Assembly (NCBI GenBank): GCA_030631875.1
Contig: DAOVKH010000073.1
Coordinates: 1 to 7,966, forward strand
Reading direction: 5' to 3'
DNA from: Deltaproteobacteria bacterium
Lineage (GTDB): Bacteria > Desulfobacterota > GWC2-55-46 > DRQE01
Length of the DNA stretch: 7,966 nucleotides
Shown here: positions 1 to 5,317 of the stretch, piece by piece
Layout: every line of letters starts with the position of its first letter
Position numbering within the stretch: position 1 is the first letter of the stretch
Notes under the pieces: model-generated
Database searches by the model: none
The model's input: only the letters and a program-made list of their open reading frames with translations
What the model was told of the DNA's origin: nothing
Program-made: the position numbers and the translations under genes

Positions 1-480
1 CCTTATAATGGCGCGCACTATGGCGCATCGCTGTTGTTCTCCTCCGGAGAGTTCTCCGGGCTTGTGTTCAAGGCGACCGCCAAGGCCGACCCTATCGAGA
101 AGCCTTACGGCCGAGGCTCGCGCCGCAGAAAAGTCCACGCCTCCTATTAGTGCCGGAAGCATTACGTTCTCTACGGCACTGAATTCCGGTAAGAGATGGT
201 GCGACTGGAATACGAAACCGACCATCTTGTTTCTGAAGGCGGCCAGCCGTCGTTCATCCATATCGAATATCAATTGGTCTCCGTAAGAGACCGTGCCGCT
301 CGTCGGTTTATCGAGCGCGCCTATGATATTCAGGAGCGTGGACTTACCGGCCCCTGAAGCACCAAGCACGGCAAGGCTCTCGCCGCCGTCTATATTCAGC
401 GTCAGATCCTTTAAGACCTCTATCCGTGCCTCGCCCTTTCCGTAGGACTTAGTGATTCTATCTATGCGTATGCGATCCAT
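1..480 (-). CDS. lolD: LolD, ATPase of lipoprotein-releasing ABC transporter (3' part missing)
   Basis: This is the ATP-binding subunit of the LolCDE-type transporter, which powers extraction of outer-membrane lipoproteins from the inner membrane. The window shows the first 160 codons, and the C-terminus (Walker B, D-loop, H-loop) lies beyond the left edge. Visible motifs are Walker A GASGAGKST (about residues 40-48), a Q-loop region FQSHHLLPEF (91-100) that is highly typical of LolD, and the ABC signature LSGGEQQR (144-151). Family length is about 225-235 residues. The start ATG at 478-480 is the first possible in frame, because the stop of the upstream gene (502-504) lies in the same frame with no other start in between. 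Shine-Dalgarno support is weak (an AGGA about 17 nt upstream), so translation may depend on the upstream gene, 21 nt away. MacB- or FtsE-type ATPases are the alternatives, but the Q-loop wording and the lolC/E gene in the same operon favour LolD. Confidence 0.93.
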   Translation of the reverse strand, partial: MDRIRIDRITKSYGKGEARIEVLKDLTLNIDGGESLAVLGASGAGKSTLLNIIGALDKPTSGTVSYGDQLIFDMDERRLAAFRNKMVGFVFQSHHLLPEFSAVENVMLPALIGGVDFSAARASAVRLLDRVGLGGRLEHKPGELSGGEQQRCAIVRAIIR

Positions 481-501
481 ATCTGCTAAGCCGGCGTTCC
501 T

Positions 502-1854
502 TTACAGGAGCGGCGAGTTATCCTTCTTTACCTTCATGGTGCTCGTAACCCGTTCTTTTATTATTCCTTCGAGTATGTGCTTTACCTCGGGGTACTTACC
601 AAGTATTTCTTTAAGTACCGGGCGTGAGAATATGACGACCGTTACGTTTCCTGTTGCGCTGACGTTTGCCACGCGCGGTTTATTCGTTGCCAGAGAGACC
701 TCGCCGAAGAAGTCGCCCTCTACGAGCTCGCCTATGGTCTTGCGCGTGCCGTCGGCCTTTGTAAGCCATACCTCTACGACACCTTCTTTTATGAGGAACA
801 TCTCGTTGCCCGATTCACCCTGGGTAACTATCTTATCGCCTTTTTTGAAGCTCTTGAGGCTAAGGCGGTTGAGTATCTCTTTTCTGTCCTCTAAGGTCAT
901 GCAGGAGAATATCTGAGAGGTCGCCATCAGGCTGTCTACGACACGTTCTTTGTAGAAGTCAAAGAGTACGCGCGATACGTTCGGGTGCTTCTTTATTATC
1001 TCATCGAGGTCGGCCTTTGTTATCTCCAAGAGTTCTGTCTCTTCGAGGGTCTTTACCGTGTTCTTACGCCTTGAGTTGGAGAAGAAGGCGAACTCTCCGA
1101 AGAAAGCACCGTCTCGGTCGAGTGTGGCTATGGTCTTTTCACTACCCGTCTCGGTCTCGCCCATTACGGCAAGGAGTCCTGCTACTATTATGAAGATAGA
1201 GTTACCCTTATCGCCGGCCTTTATTACTTCGGTGCCGCTATCGAAGGTATGGAATTGAACCTTCCTTACGACGGCGAATAATTCTTCTCTGCTAAAGTCC
1301 GAGAAGAGCGGGGTGCGTGGAAACTCGCGTTTCTTTGTAGCCTCAGTAGGATGAAATGCGGCTGTGGCCGAAGTCTCTTTTGTTTTTTTATCCTTTGGCT
1401 CTATATCTTCGGGCGGCGCGGCAATGTGTTCTCCCGAATCCCCCGCAGAGGCGGGTTTGCCCCCCGCAGTAGTCGTCTTAGCTTCCGTTGTTTCAGGCGG
1501 CTTGCCCCCGGCCTCAGCCGGCTTATTCGACGCCGAGTATAGATCCGCCAAACGGTCGTGTATGGCATCTTCGCTCGGGTCGAGCTGTGTTATTACCTTG
1601 CATACCGCTATGGCCTTGATGATAAAGCCGAGCTTAGTGAATACATCGACGGCTTCTTTGTATGCCTTTATGGCCTCTGTCGTATTGCCGTCTTTTCTGG
1701 CAATGTCACCGATACGCATGAATATGCGAGGGTCTTCGTAGCCGCAAGGCCATATATCCATGTAAAGGTTGATGGCGTCCTTTAAGCGTCCCTTATTAAA
1801 GAGCTTCTCGGCCTTATCCTTTACCTTCGTTACCTTATTGATGTCAAACTTCAT
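502..1854 (-). CDS. TPR-like protein with two cyclic-nucleotide-binding domains
   Basis: A 450-residue cytoplasmic protein with no signal peptide or membrane segment. Residues ~12-110 are helical and TPR-like (AEKLFNKGRLKDAINLY, then AIKAYKEAVDVFTKLG). Residues ~110-178 are a low-complexity linker rich in Ala, Pro, Thr and Lys. Two cNMP-binding beta-barrels follow, at ~183-300 and ~315-435. The phosphate-binding cassette of the second is canonical (FGEVSL...PRVANV, Glu385 and Arg394). The first keeps Glu254 and Arg263 but reads SRRKNTV where PRxA is usual. There is no HTH, kinase or cyclase domain, so the output is probably protein-protein contact. The ATG has a good ribosome site (AAGGGG, about 8 nt upstream) that overlaps the lolC/E stop. 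The gene lies 12 nt after lolC/E and 21 nt before lolD, so it is cotranscribed with the lipoprotein exporter. The ligand (cAMP, cGMP or none) and any function in lipoprotein export are unknown; domain assignment is firm, role is not. Confidence 0.9.
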   Translation of the reverse strand: MKFDINKVTKVKDKAEKLFNKGRLKDAINLYMDIWPCGYEDPRIFMRIGDIARKDGNTTEAIKAYKEAVDVFTKLGFIIKAIAVCKVITQLDPSEDAIHDRLADLYSASNKPAEAGGKPPETTEAKTTTAGGKPASAGDSGEHIAAPPEDIEPKDKKTKETSATAAFHPTEATKKREFPRTPLFSDFSREELFAVVRKVQFHTFDSGTEVIKAGDKGNSIFIIVAGLLAVMGETETGSEKTIATLDRDGAFFGEFAFFSNSRRKNTVKTLEETELLEITKADLDEIIKKHPNVSRVLFDFYKERVVDSLMATSQIFSCMTLEDRKEILNRLSLKSFKKGDKIVTQGESGNEMFLIKEGVVEVWLTKADGTRKTIGELVEGDFFGEVSLATNKPRVANVSATGNVTVVIFSRPVLKEILGKYPEVKHILEGIIKERVTSTMKVKKDNSPLL

Positions 1855-1866
1855 TGGCAGACCCCT

Positions 1867-3153
1867 TTATTCATACCTAAGCCCCTCCACGGGCGTGAAC
1901 CTCGATGCCTTCCATGACGGGTATACCGTGGCAAGGAAGCTTATCGCCAGTGAGATGATAATAATGGCAAGCACCGTCATCGGCTCGACCTTCGACGGAA
2001 GCTTGTCTATGTAGTAAATACTCGGCGGTAAAATCCTAAAGTTAAATGTGTTTTCTATAAAACGAACTATCGCTTCAAGGTTAAGTGCCGTTAAAAGCCC
2101 TATGACCGTGCCTAAGAAGGTACCGACGAGGCCGATGACGACACCCTCTATCATAAATATCTTCATGATACTCCTTGAGGTAGCCCCAAGGCTCTTGAGT
2201 ATCGCTATTTCTTTACCCTTCTGCATGACGACCATTATGAGGGTGCTTATTATATTCAGTGCTGCGACCATCACCACGAGCATGAGTATTATGAACATGG
2301 CGGCCTTTTCGAGCTTAAGTGCGCTAAAGAGGTTTTTGTTCATCTCCATCCACGTTCTGGCGAAGTAGGGAGTGCCGCCCTTTAGAACGTCTTTTATATC
2401 GTTCCTAATCTCTTCGGCTCTGTAGGCATCAGATGTCTTAACCTCTATGCCGGTCGCGGAGTCTTTCACTTTAAAGAAGCTCTGCGCGTTTTCTAAAGAG
2501 ATGAATGCGAGCGTTGAGTCGTATTCATACATCCCTACTTCGAATATGCCGACAACTTCAAGGCGTGTCATGCGTGGTCCGGTTCTACTGCCTCCGGCAA
2601 GAGAGCTTCTTACCGACGGTGTTACGACGTTTACCCCTGTACCGACCCGTACGCCAAGTATATTCGCAAGCTCCGCGCCGATGACTATACCCGGCACTCC
2701 GCCTTGGGTCTTCGTATCTTTAAAGCTTTTATCGAGAGCTTCGAGCGAGCCGTCTATCATCTTATCGGGCAGGATGCTTACATCGCCGAGTGTTTCTCGC
2801 TCCACACCCCTTACGACCACCCCCATAACGCCGTCTTCGGTCGATAAGAGAGCCTGACCGTATATGAATGGCGACGCTCCCGTTACGCCGTCTACTGTGC
2901 GTATCTTAGCGGTGACTTCGTTGTAGTCGTATATCGCGGATCCGCCAAAGGCCGATACCACGATATGCGAGTTTATGCCTAAAATCTTCTTCTTCAGGTC
3001 TTCTTCAAAGCCTGTCATGACGGCGAGCACGATTATCAGTGCCGATACACCGACCGTTATGCCGAGTATCGATATGAAGGTTATCACCGATACAAAGCTC
3101 GTCTTGCGCTTGGCGCGAAGGTAGCGTAACCCTATGAAGGATTCAAAGCCCAT
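1867..3153 (-). CDS. lolC: LolC/LolE-family lipoprotein-releasing permease
   Basis: Inner-membrane permease of the lipoprotein-releasing ABC transporter, working with LolD to pass lipoproteins to periplasmic LolA. It has 428 residues, against 400-415 for E. coli LolC/E. The N-terminus (FIGLRYLRAKRKTSFVSVI) is diagnostic for the family. Membrane segments are seen at ~23-46, ~284-307, ~335-358 and ~392-412, the standard four. The large periplasmic domain spans ~47-280; its stretch at ~178-215, ending VVGIFEVGMYEYDS, corresponds to the region that in E. coli LolC contains the LolA-binding hook. The KGKEIAILKSLGAT segment (~312-325) is the cytoplasmic coupling region that contacts the ATPase. The gap after lysS is 10 nt and the ribosome site is weak (AAG only), suggesting coupling to lysS translation. 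Only one LolC/E gene is visible, so the transporter may be a homodimer (LolF-like) or have a partner elsewhere; the C versus E label is nominal. Confidence 0.93.
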   Translation of the reverse strand: MGFESFIGLRYLRAKRKTSFVSVITFISILGITVGVSALIIVLAVMTGFEEDLKKKILGINSHIVVSAFGGSAIYDYNEVTAKIRTVDGVTGASPFIYGQALLSTEDGVMGVVVRGVERETLGDVSILPDKMIDGSLEALDKSFKDTKTQGGVPGIVIGAELANILGVRVGTGVNVVTPSVRSSLAGGSRTGPRMTRLEVVGIFEVGMYEYDSTLAFISLENAQSFFKVKDSATGIEVKTSDAYRAEEIRNDIKDVLKGGTPYFARTWMEMNKNLFSALKLEKAAMFIILMLVVMVAALNIISTLIMVVMQKGKEIAILKSLGATSRSIMKIFMIEGVVIGLVGTFLGTVIGLLTALNLEAIVRFIENTFNFRILPPSIYYIDKLPSKVEPMTVLAIIIISLAISFLATVYPSWKASRFTPVEGLRYE

Positions 3154-3163
3154 ATTACTTAAG

Positions 3164-4753
3164 TTAACCCTTCTTGGCTTTCTTTGCCTTCTCTGCCCCA
3201 GCGTTCTTAAGTGACGGCCTAAGTAGCGGAAAGAATATTACGTCGCGTATAGACGGCGAATCGGTCATTAGCATAATGAGGCGGTCTATCCCTATACCGC
3301 ACCCTGCCGTCGGCGGCATACCATACTCCATTGCTACAAGAAACTCTTCGTCCATTGGCTGGGCTTCTTCGTCTCCTGCGGCGCGTTCACTCGATTGCGC
3401 TTCGAAACGTTCGCGCTGGTCTATGGGGTCGTTAAGCTCGCTAAATGCGTTGGCGATCTCTTTACCCCTTACTATCAGCTCAAATCTATCGGTAACCGAC
3501 GGGTCGTCGGCGTTCTTTCTCGAAAGCGGTGAGACCTCTGTCGGATACTGTGTTACGAATGTCGGCTCCATAAGTTTACCTTCGGCAACGGCCTCGAATA
3601 TTTCTATTACTATCTTACCGAGTGAAAGTTTGTCTTCAGTAACCTTGAGTCTGGGGTTCACACCCTTTAAAAACTCGTATGCCTTTGTCTTGTCTTCTAA
3701 GGTCTCTTTCGTAGCATCGGAGTGTTCGAGTATGGCATCTTTAACTGTTATGCGCTTCCAGGGCGGGGTCAGGTCAAGCTCGCTCTCCTGATATGTAATC
3801 TTAGTTGAACCGTGTATCTTCTCGGCGATGGAGCTTAGCATTGTTTCAACAAGATTCATCAAGTCTTCGTATGTGGCGTATGCCTCATAGAACTCAAGCA
3901 TCGTAAACTCAGGGTTATGTTGCGTGGAGATGCCCTCGTTACGGAAGTTTCTGTTTATCTCAAATACCCGCTCAAATCCGCCTACGACTAAGCGTTTAAG
4001 GTAAAGCTCCGGTGCGATGCGCAGATACATATCCATATCCATTGTGTTGTGGTGCGTTATGAATGGTTTTGCCGCCGCACCTCCGGGGATGCTCTGCATC
4101 ATCGGAGTTTCTACTTCGATGTAGTTACGCTCTGTAAGAAAGTCTCTGACCATGCGTATAATACGGGTGCGCTTGAGGAATACGTCCTTGACCTCAGGGT
4201 TTACCATTAAGTCTAAGTAACGTTGGCGATAGCGGGCTTCGATGTCCTTGAGTCCGTGCCACTTCTCCGGTAGTGAGTGCAGGCTCTTTGTGAGCATGCG
4301 CATTGAACTTACCTCAACGGTCAGCTCGTCGGTCTTTGTTCGAAAGAGTCGGCCCGTTATGCCGATGATGTCGCCCATGTCGGTGGCCTTAAATAGCTTC
4401 CAGTCGGCTTCGCTCATTACATCACGGCGCAGGTGCAATTGCACGCGTCCGCTTGCGTCTTGGATGTGCGTGAAGGATGCCTTGCCGAAACGCCTGAGAG
4501 CCATTACGCGCCCAGCCATCACTACGGTGATTGGTTCTCCACCTTCTCCGTTCTTTTCTTCAAAGTCTTCGCGCGTTAGCTTTCCGTATTCGTCGGCGAC
4601 ACGCTTTGCGTCTGTCGTTGGCTTAAAGTCATTTGGAAATGGATCAATGTTGAGTTCGCGTATGACCTCTAATCTCTCAACACGACGCTTGAATTCGTTC
4701 GTACGTTCCTTATCTGTCGGCATCGTCTCCGTTGCCTCGGCCTCTTTATTCAA
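3164..4753 (-). CDS. lysS: Lysyl-tRNA synthetase, class II
   Basis: Charges tRNA-Lys with lysine in the cytoplasm. Counting from the TTG start, the protein has 529 residues: an N-terminal helix ending in the family phrase DPFPNDF (37-43), the OB-fold anticodon-binding domain at ~74-150 (VVMAGRVMALRRFGKASF), motif 1 around 206-222, motif 2 around 261-289 (NRNFRNEGISTQHNPEFTML) and motif 3 at 482-496 (GCGIGIDRLIML). All class II signatures are intact. The C-terminus carries a short Lys/Ala tail (EKAKKAKKG) beyond the usual end. I chose the TTG at 4751-4753 because AAAAGGA ends 8 nt upstream. The next in-frame ATG (4721-4723; 519 residues) has only GGAG 3 nt away, and the farther ATG at 4850-4852 would add a leader peptide overlapping an inverted repeat. 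It is the first gene of the operon with lolC/E, the cNMP-binding protein and lolD. Confidence 0.95.
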   Translation of the reverse strand: MNKEAEATETMPTDKERTNEFKRRVERLEVIRELNIDPFPNDFKPTTDAKRVADEYGKLTREDFEEKNGEGGEPITVVMAGRVMALRRFGKASFTHIQDASGRVQLHLRRDVMSEADWKLFKATDMGDIIGITGRLFRTKTDELTVEVSSMRMLTKSLHSLPEKWHGLKDIEARYRQRYLDLMVNPEVKDVFLKRTRIIRMVRDFLTERNYIEVETPMMQSIPGGAAAKPFITHHNTMDMDMYLRIAPELYLKRLVVGGFERVFEINRNFRNEGISTQHNPEFTMLEFYEAYATYEDLMNLVETMLSSIAEKIHGSTKITYQESELDLTPPWKRITVKDAILEHSDATKETLEDKTKAYEFLKGVNPRLKVTEDKLSLGKIVIEIFEAVAEGKLMEPTFVTQYPTEVSPLSRKNADDPSVTDRFELIVRGKEIANAFSELNDPIDQRERFEAQSSERAAGDEEAQPMDEEFLVAMEYGMPPTAGCGIGIDRLIMLMTDSPSIRDVIFFPLLRPSLKNAGAEKAKKAKKG

Positions 4754-4761
4754 TGTATCTG

Positions 4762-4768
4762 TCCTTTT
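4762..4768 (-). promoter_or_regulatory. Ribosome binding site deciding the lysS start
   Basis: On the minus strand AAAAGGA lies 8 nt upstream of TTG (4751-4753). This is better placed than anything ahead of the ATG codons at 4723 or 4852, and is the reason for calling a TTG start. Confidence 0.65.
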
Positions 4769-4802
4769 ATAGATAAATTTATACGAAATTACGCAGACCA
4801 CC

Positions 4803-4847
4803 TGTCTCTTAGATAGATATGGGTCAATATCGACCTGAATAGAGACA
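4803..4847 (-). promoter_or_regulatory. Nested inverted repeat in the lysS leader
   Basis: In the predicted lysS transcript, TGTCTCT and AGAGACA form a perfect 7-bp outer pair (4841-4847 with 4803-4809). Inside lies a second inverted repeat, GGTC-GATATT-GACC (4822-4835). The two could stack as a bulged hairpin about 35-50 nt upstream of the ribosome site, or the inner one could be a protein-binding palindrome. There is no T-run after it, so it is not an ordinary terminator. Role unknown. Confidence 0.4.
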
Positions 4848-4893
4848 AACAAGTAGCATTTTAGTCATATATTAAAGATACGTATAGATTTTA

Positions 4894-4923
4894 AAGATAT
4901 CCCATTCGAGGGGGCGTAGTCAA
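4894..4923 (-). promoter_or_regulatory. Probable sigma70 promoter of the lysS-lolC operon
   Basis: Read on the minus strand: -35 TTGACT (4918-4923), 18-nt spacer, -10 TATCTT (4894-4899). The start of transcription would be near 4887, giving a leader of about 134 nt before the TTG start of lysS. The -35 is near consensus; the -10 is only fair. Confidence 0.5.
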
Positions 4924-4989
4924 GCAAAAAGCACGAAAAACTACTATATTTTCAAAGGGTTAATGGATTTTAATCGTTTGCGGCGGTCT

Positions 4990-5111
4990 GCGGCGCGATA
5001 AAAGTCCAGCTACGTTGTTCTGCTTTGATATCGGTCGCTCAACGTACCTAAAAGTACGCCTCGCTCCCAATATCTCGCACGCCTAGTATCTGGAGCTTTT
5101 CTCTTTGCCGC
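4990..5111. repeat. Long imperfect palindrome, likely a dispersed intergenic repeat
   Basis: The two halves are imperfect reverse complements. The pairing blocks are GCGGC (4990-4994) with GCCGC (5107-5111), AAAAG (5000-5004) with CTTTT (5096-5100), TCCAG (5005-5009) with CTGGA (5090-5094), GATAT (5027-5031) with ATATC (5070-5074), and CGTAC (5043-5047) with GTACG (5054-5058) around the loop CTAAAA. The right end, CTTTTCTCTTTGCCGC, recurs exactly at 7085-7100. It lies in a divergent region with no gene ending into it, so it is not a normal terminator. It has no coding capacity. The shape suits a REP/MITE-like non-autonomous element. Confidence 0.65.
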
Positions 5112-5179
5112 AGGTGGTGGGTAAGGGAGATTTGCGGGGGTTAATACGTTACATGATGCCCGTTTGTTATCCCTGCTTG

Positions 5180-5199
5180 TTATTAAAAAAGTTTAATAA
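5180..5199. repeat. AT-rich perfect palindrome upstream of the hcp promoter
   Basis: TTATTAAA-AAAG-TTTAATAA: two perfect 8-bp arms with a 4-nt centre, 15 bp upstream of the -35 box. It could bind a regulator or act as an AT-rich UP element. On the minus strand it is not followed by a coding gene end. Confidence 0.4.
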
Positions 5200-5214
5200 A
5201 AAAACCGTCTCTTC

Positions 5215-5228
5215 TTGACTATCGTCAA
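5215..5228. promoter_or_regulatory. FNR/HcpR-like operator of hcp
   Basis: TTGAC-TATC-GTCAA is a perfect 5-bp inverted repeat with a 4-nt centre. This layout is that of Crp/Fnr-family sites; FNR uses TTGAT-N4-ATCAA. From memory, TTGAC/GTCAA-type half-sites are predicted for HcpR, the nitrosative-stress regulator of hcp in delta-proteobacteria. The site covers the -35 box of the promoter at 5215-5243. Its centre (5221.5) is at -41.5 relative to a start at 5263. Identity of the regulator is inference. Confidence 0.55.
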
Positions 5229-5243
5229 AGTGTTATCTATAAT
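5215..5243 (+). promoter_or_regulatory. Near-consensus sigma70 promoter of hcp
   Basis: TTGACT (5215-5220), exactly 17 nt, then TATAAT (5238-5243). Only one base of the two hexamers departs from consensus. Transcription would start near 5250, leaving a leader of about 68 nt. The -35 hexamer is part of the FNR/HcpR-like palindrome. Confidence 0.75.
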
Positions 5244-5250
5244 ACTGCGC

Positions 5251-5256
5251 TATTAT
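5251..5256 (+). promoter_or_regulatory. Alternative -10 box for regulator-dependent hcp transcription
   Basis: TATTAT lies at -12 to -7 for a start near 5263, at which the palindrome 5215-5228 is centred at -41.5, the class II activator position for Crp/Fnr proteins. It has no good -35 of its own, as expected for an activator-dependent promoter. The region is AT-rich, so chance is possible. Confidence 0.35.
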
Positions 5257-5300
5257 ATAAAACAGTTAGGCAGTAAAAAAAATAAAAAGCACTAATAAAA

Positions 5301-5307
5301 AGGAGAG
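5301..5307 (+). promoter_or_regulatory. Ribosome binding site of hcp
   Basis: AGGAGAG lies 10 nt before the ATG at 5318, a slightly long spacing. The next in-frame ATG (5324) would be farther still, which supports 5318 as the start. Confidence 0.7.
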
Positions 5308-5317
5308 TAATATTACT

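Larger units (their letters stand above)
4754..5317. other. Divergent intergenic region between lysS and hcp
   Basis: This 564-nt gene-free stretch separates the minus-strand lysS operon from plus-strand hcp. Left to right it contains the lysS ribosome site and leader with a nested inverted repeat, the lysS promoter, a ~122-nt palindromic repeat (4990-5111), an unassigned stretch (5112-5179) in which I see nothing clear, an AT-rich palindrome, and the hcp promoter and leader. Only very short, unsupported reading frames occur here. Confidence 0.8.

Noticed and set aside
452..916. Plus-strand open frame opposite the cNMP-binding gene and the lolD start
   Set aside because: It is antisense to well-supported coding sequence, with shadow composition and no domain.
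1438..1475. GC-rich inverted repeats (CCCGC/GCGGG) within the cNMP-binding gene
   Set aside because: They fall in the codons of the repetitive Ala/Gly/Pro linker (AGGKP twice) and are explained by that low-complexity protein sequence.
3174..4772. Long plus-strand open frames opposite lysS (3174-3791 and 4242-4772)
   Set aside because: They lie antisense to a highly conserved gene, show Ser-rich shadow composition and have no recognisable domain.
4770..4850. T-box riboswitch in the lysS leader (sequence AGGTGGTCTGCG looks faintly like the T-box core)
   Set aside because: The core GGTGGNACCGCG is not matched, no terminator/antiterminator pair follows, and the host looks Gram-negative.
4723..4852. 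ATG-initiated N-terminal extension of lysyl-tRNA synthetase from 4852
   Set aside because: The extra residues have no resemblance to LysS, the codon lies beside the leader inverted repeat and lacks a good ribosome site, while TTG at 4753 has a strong one.
4963..5001. Tiny plus-strand ORF (12 codons) after AAAGGG
   Set aside because: Too short, runs into the palindromic repeat and has no supporting features beyond a chance ribosome-like site.
4990..5111. The palindrome as a transcription terminator
   Set aside because: It sits between divergent genes, has no T-run after either arm, and no gene ends toward it.
5153..5218. 21-residue plus-strand ORF upstream of hcp
   Set aside because: No ribosome site, and it overlaps the AT-rich palindrome and the hcp -35 box.
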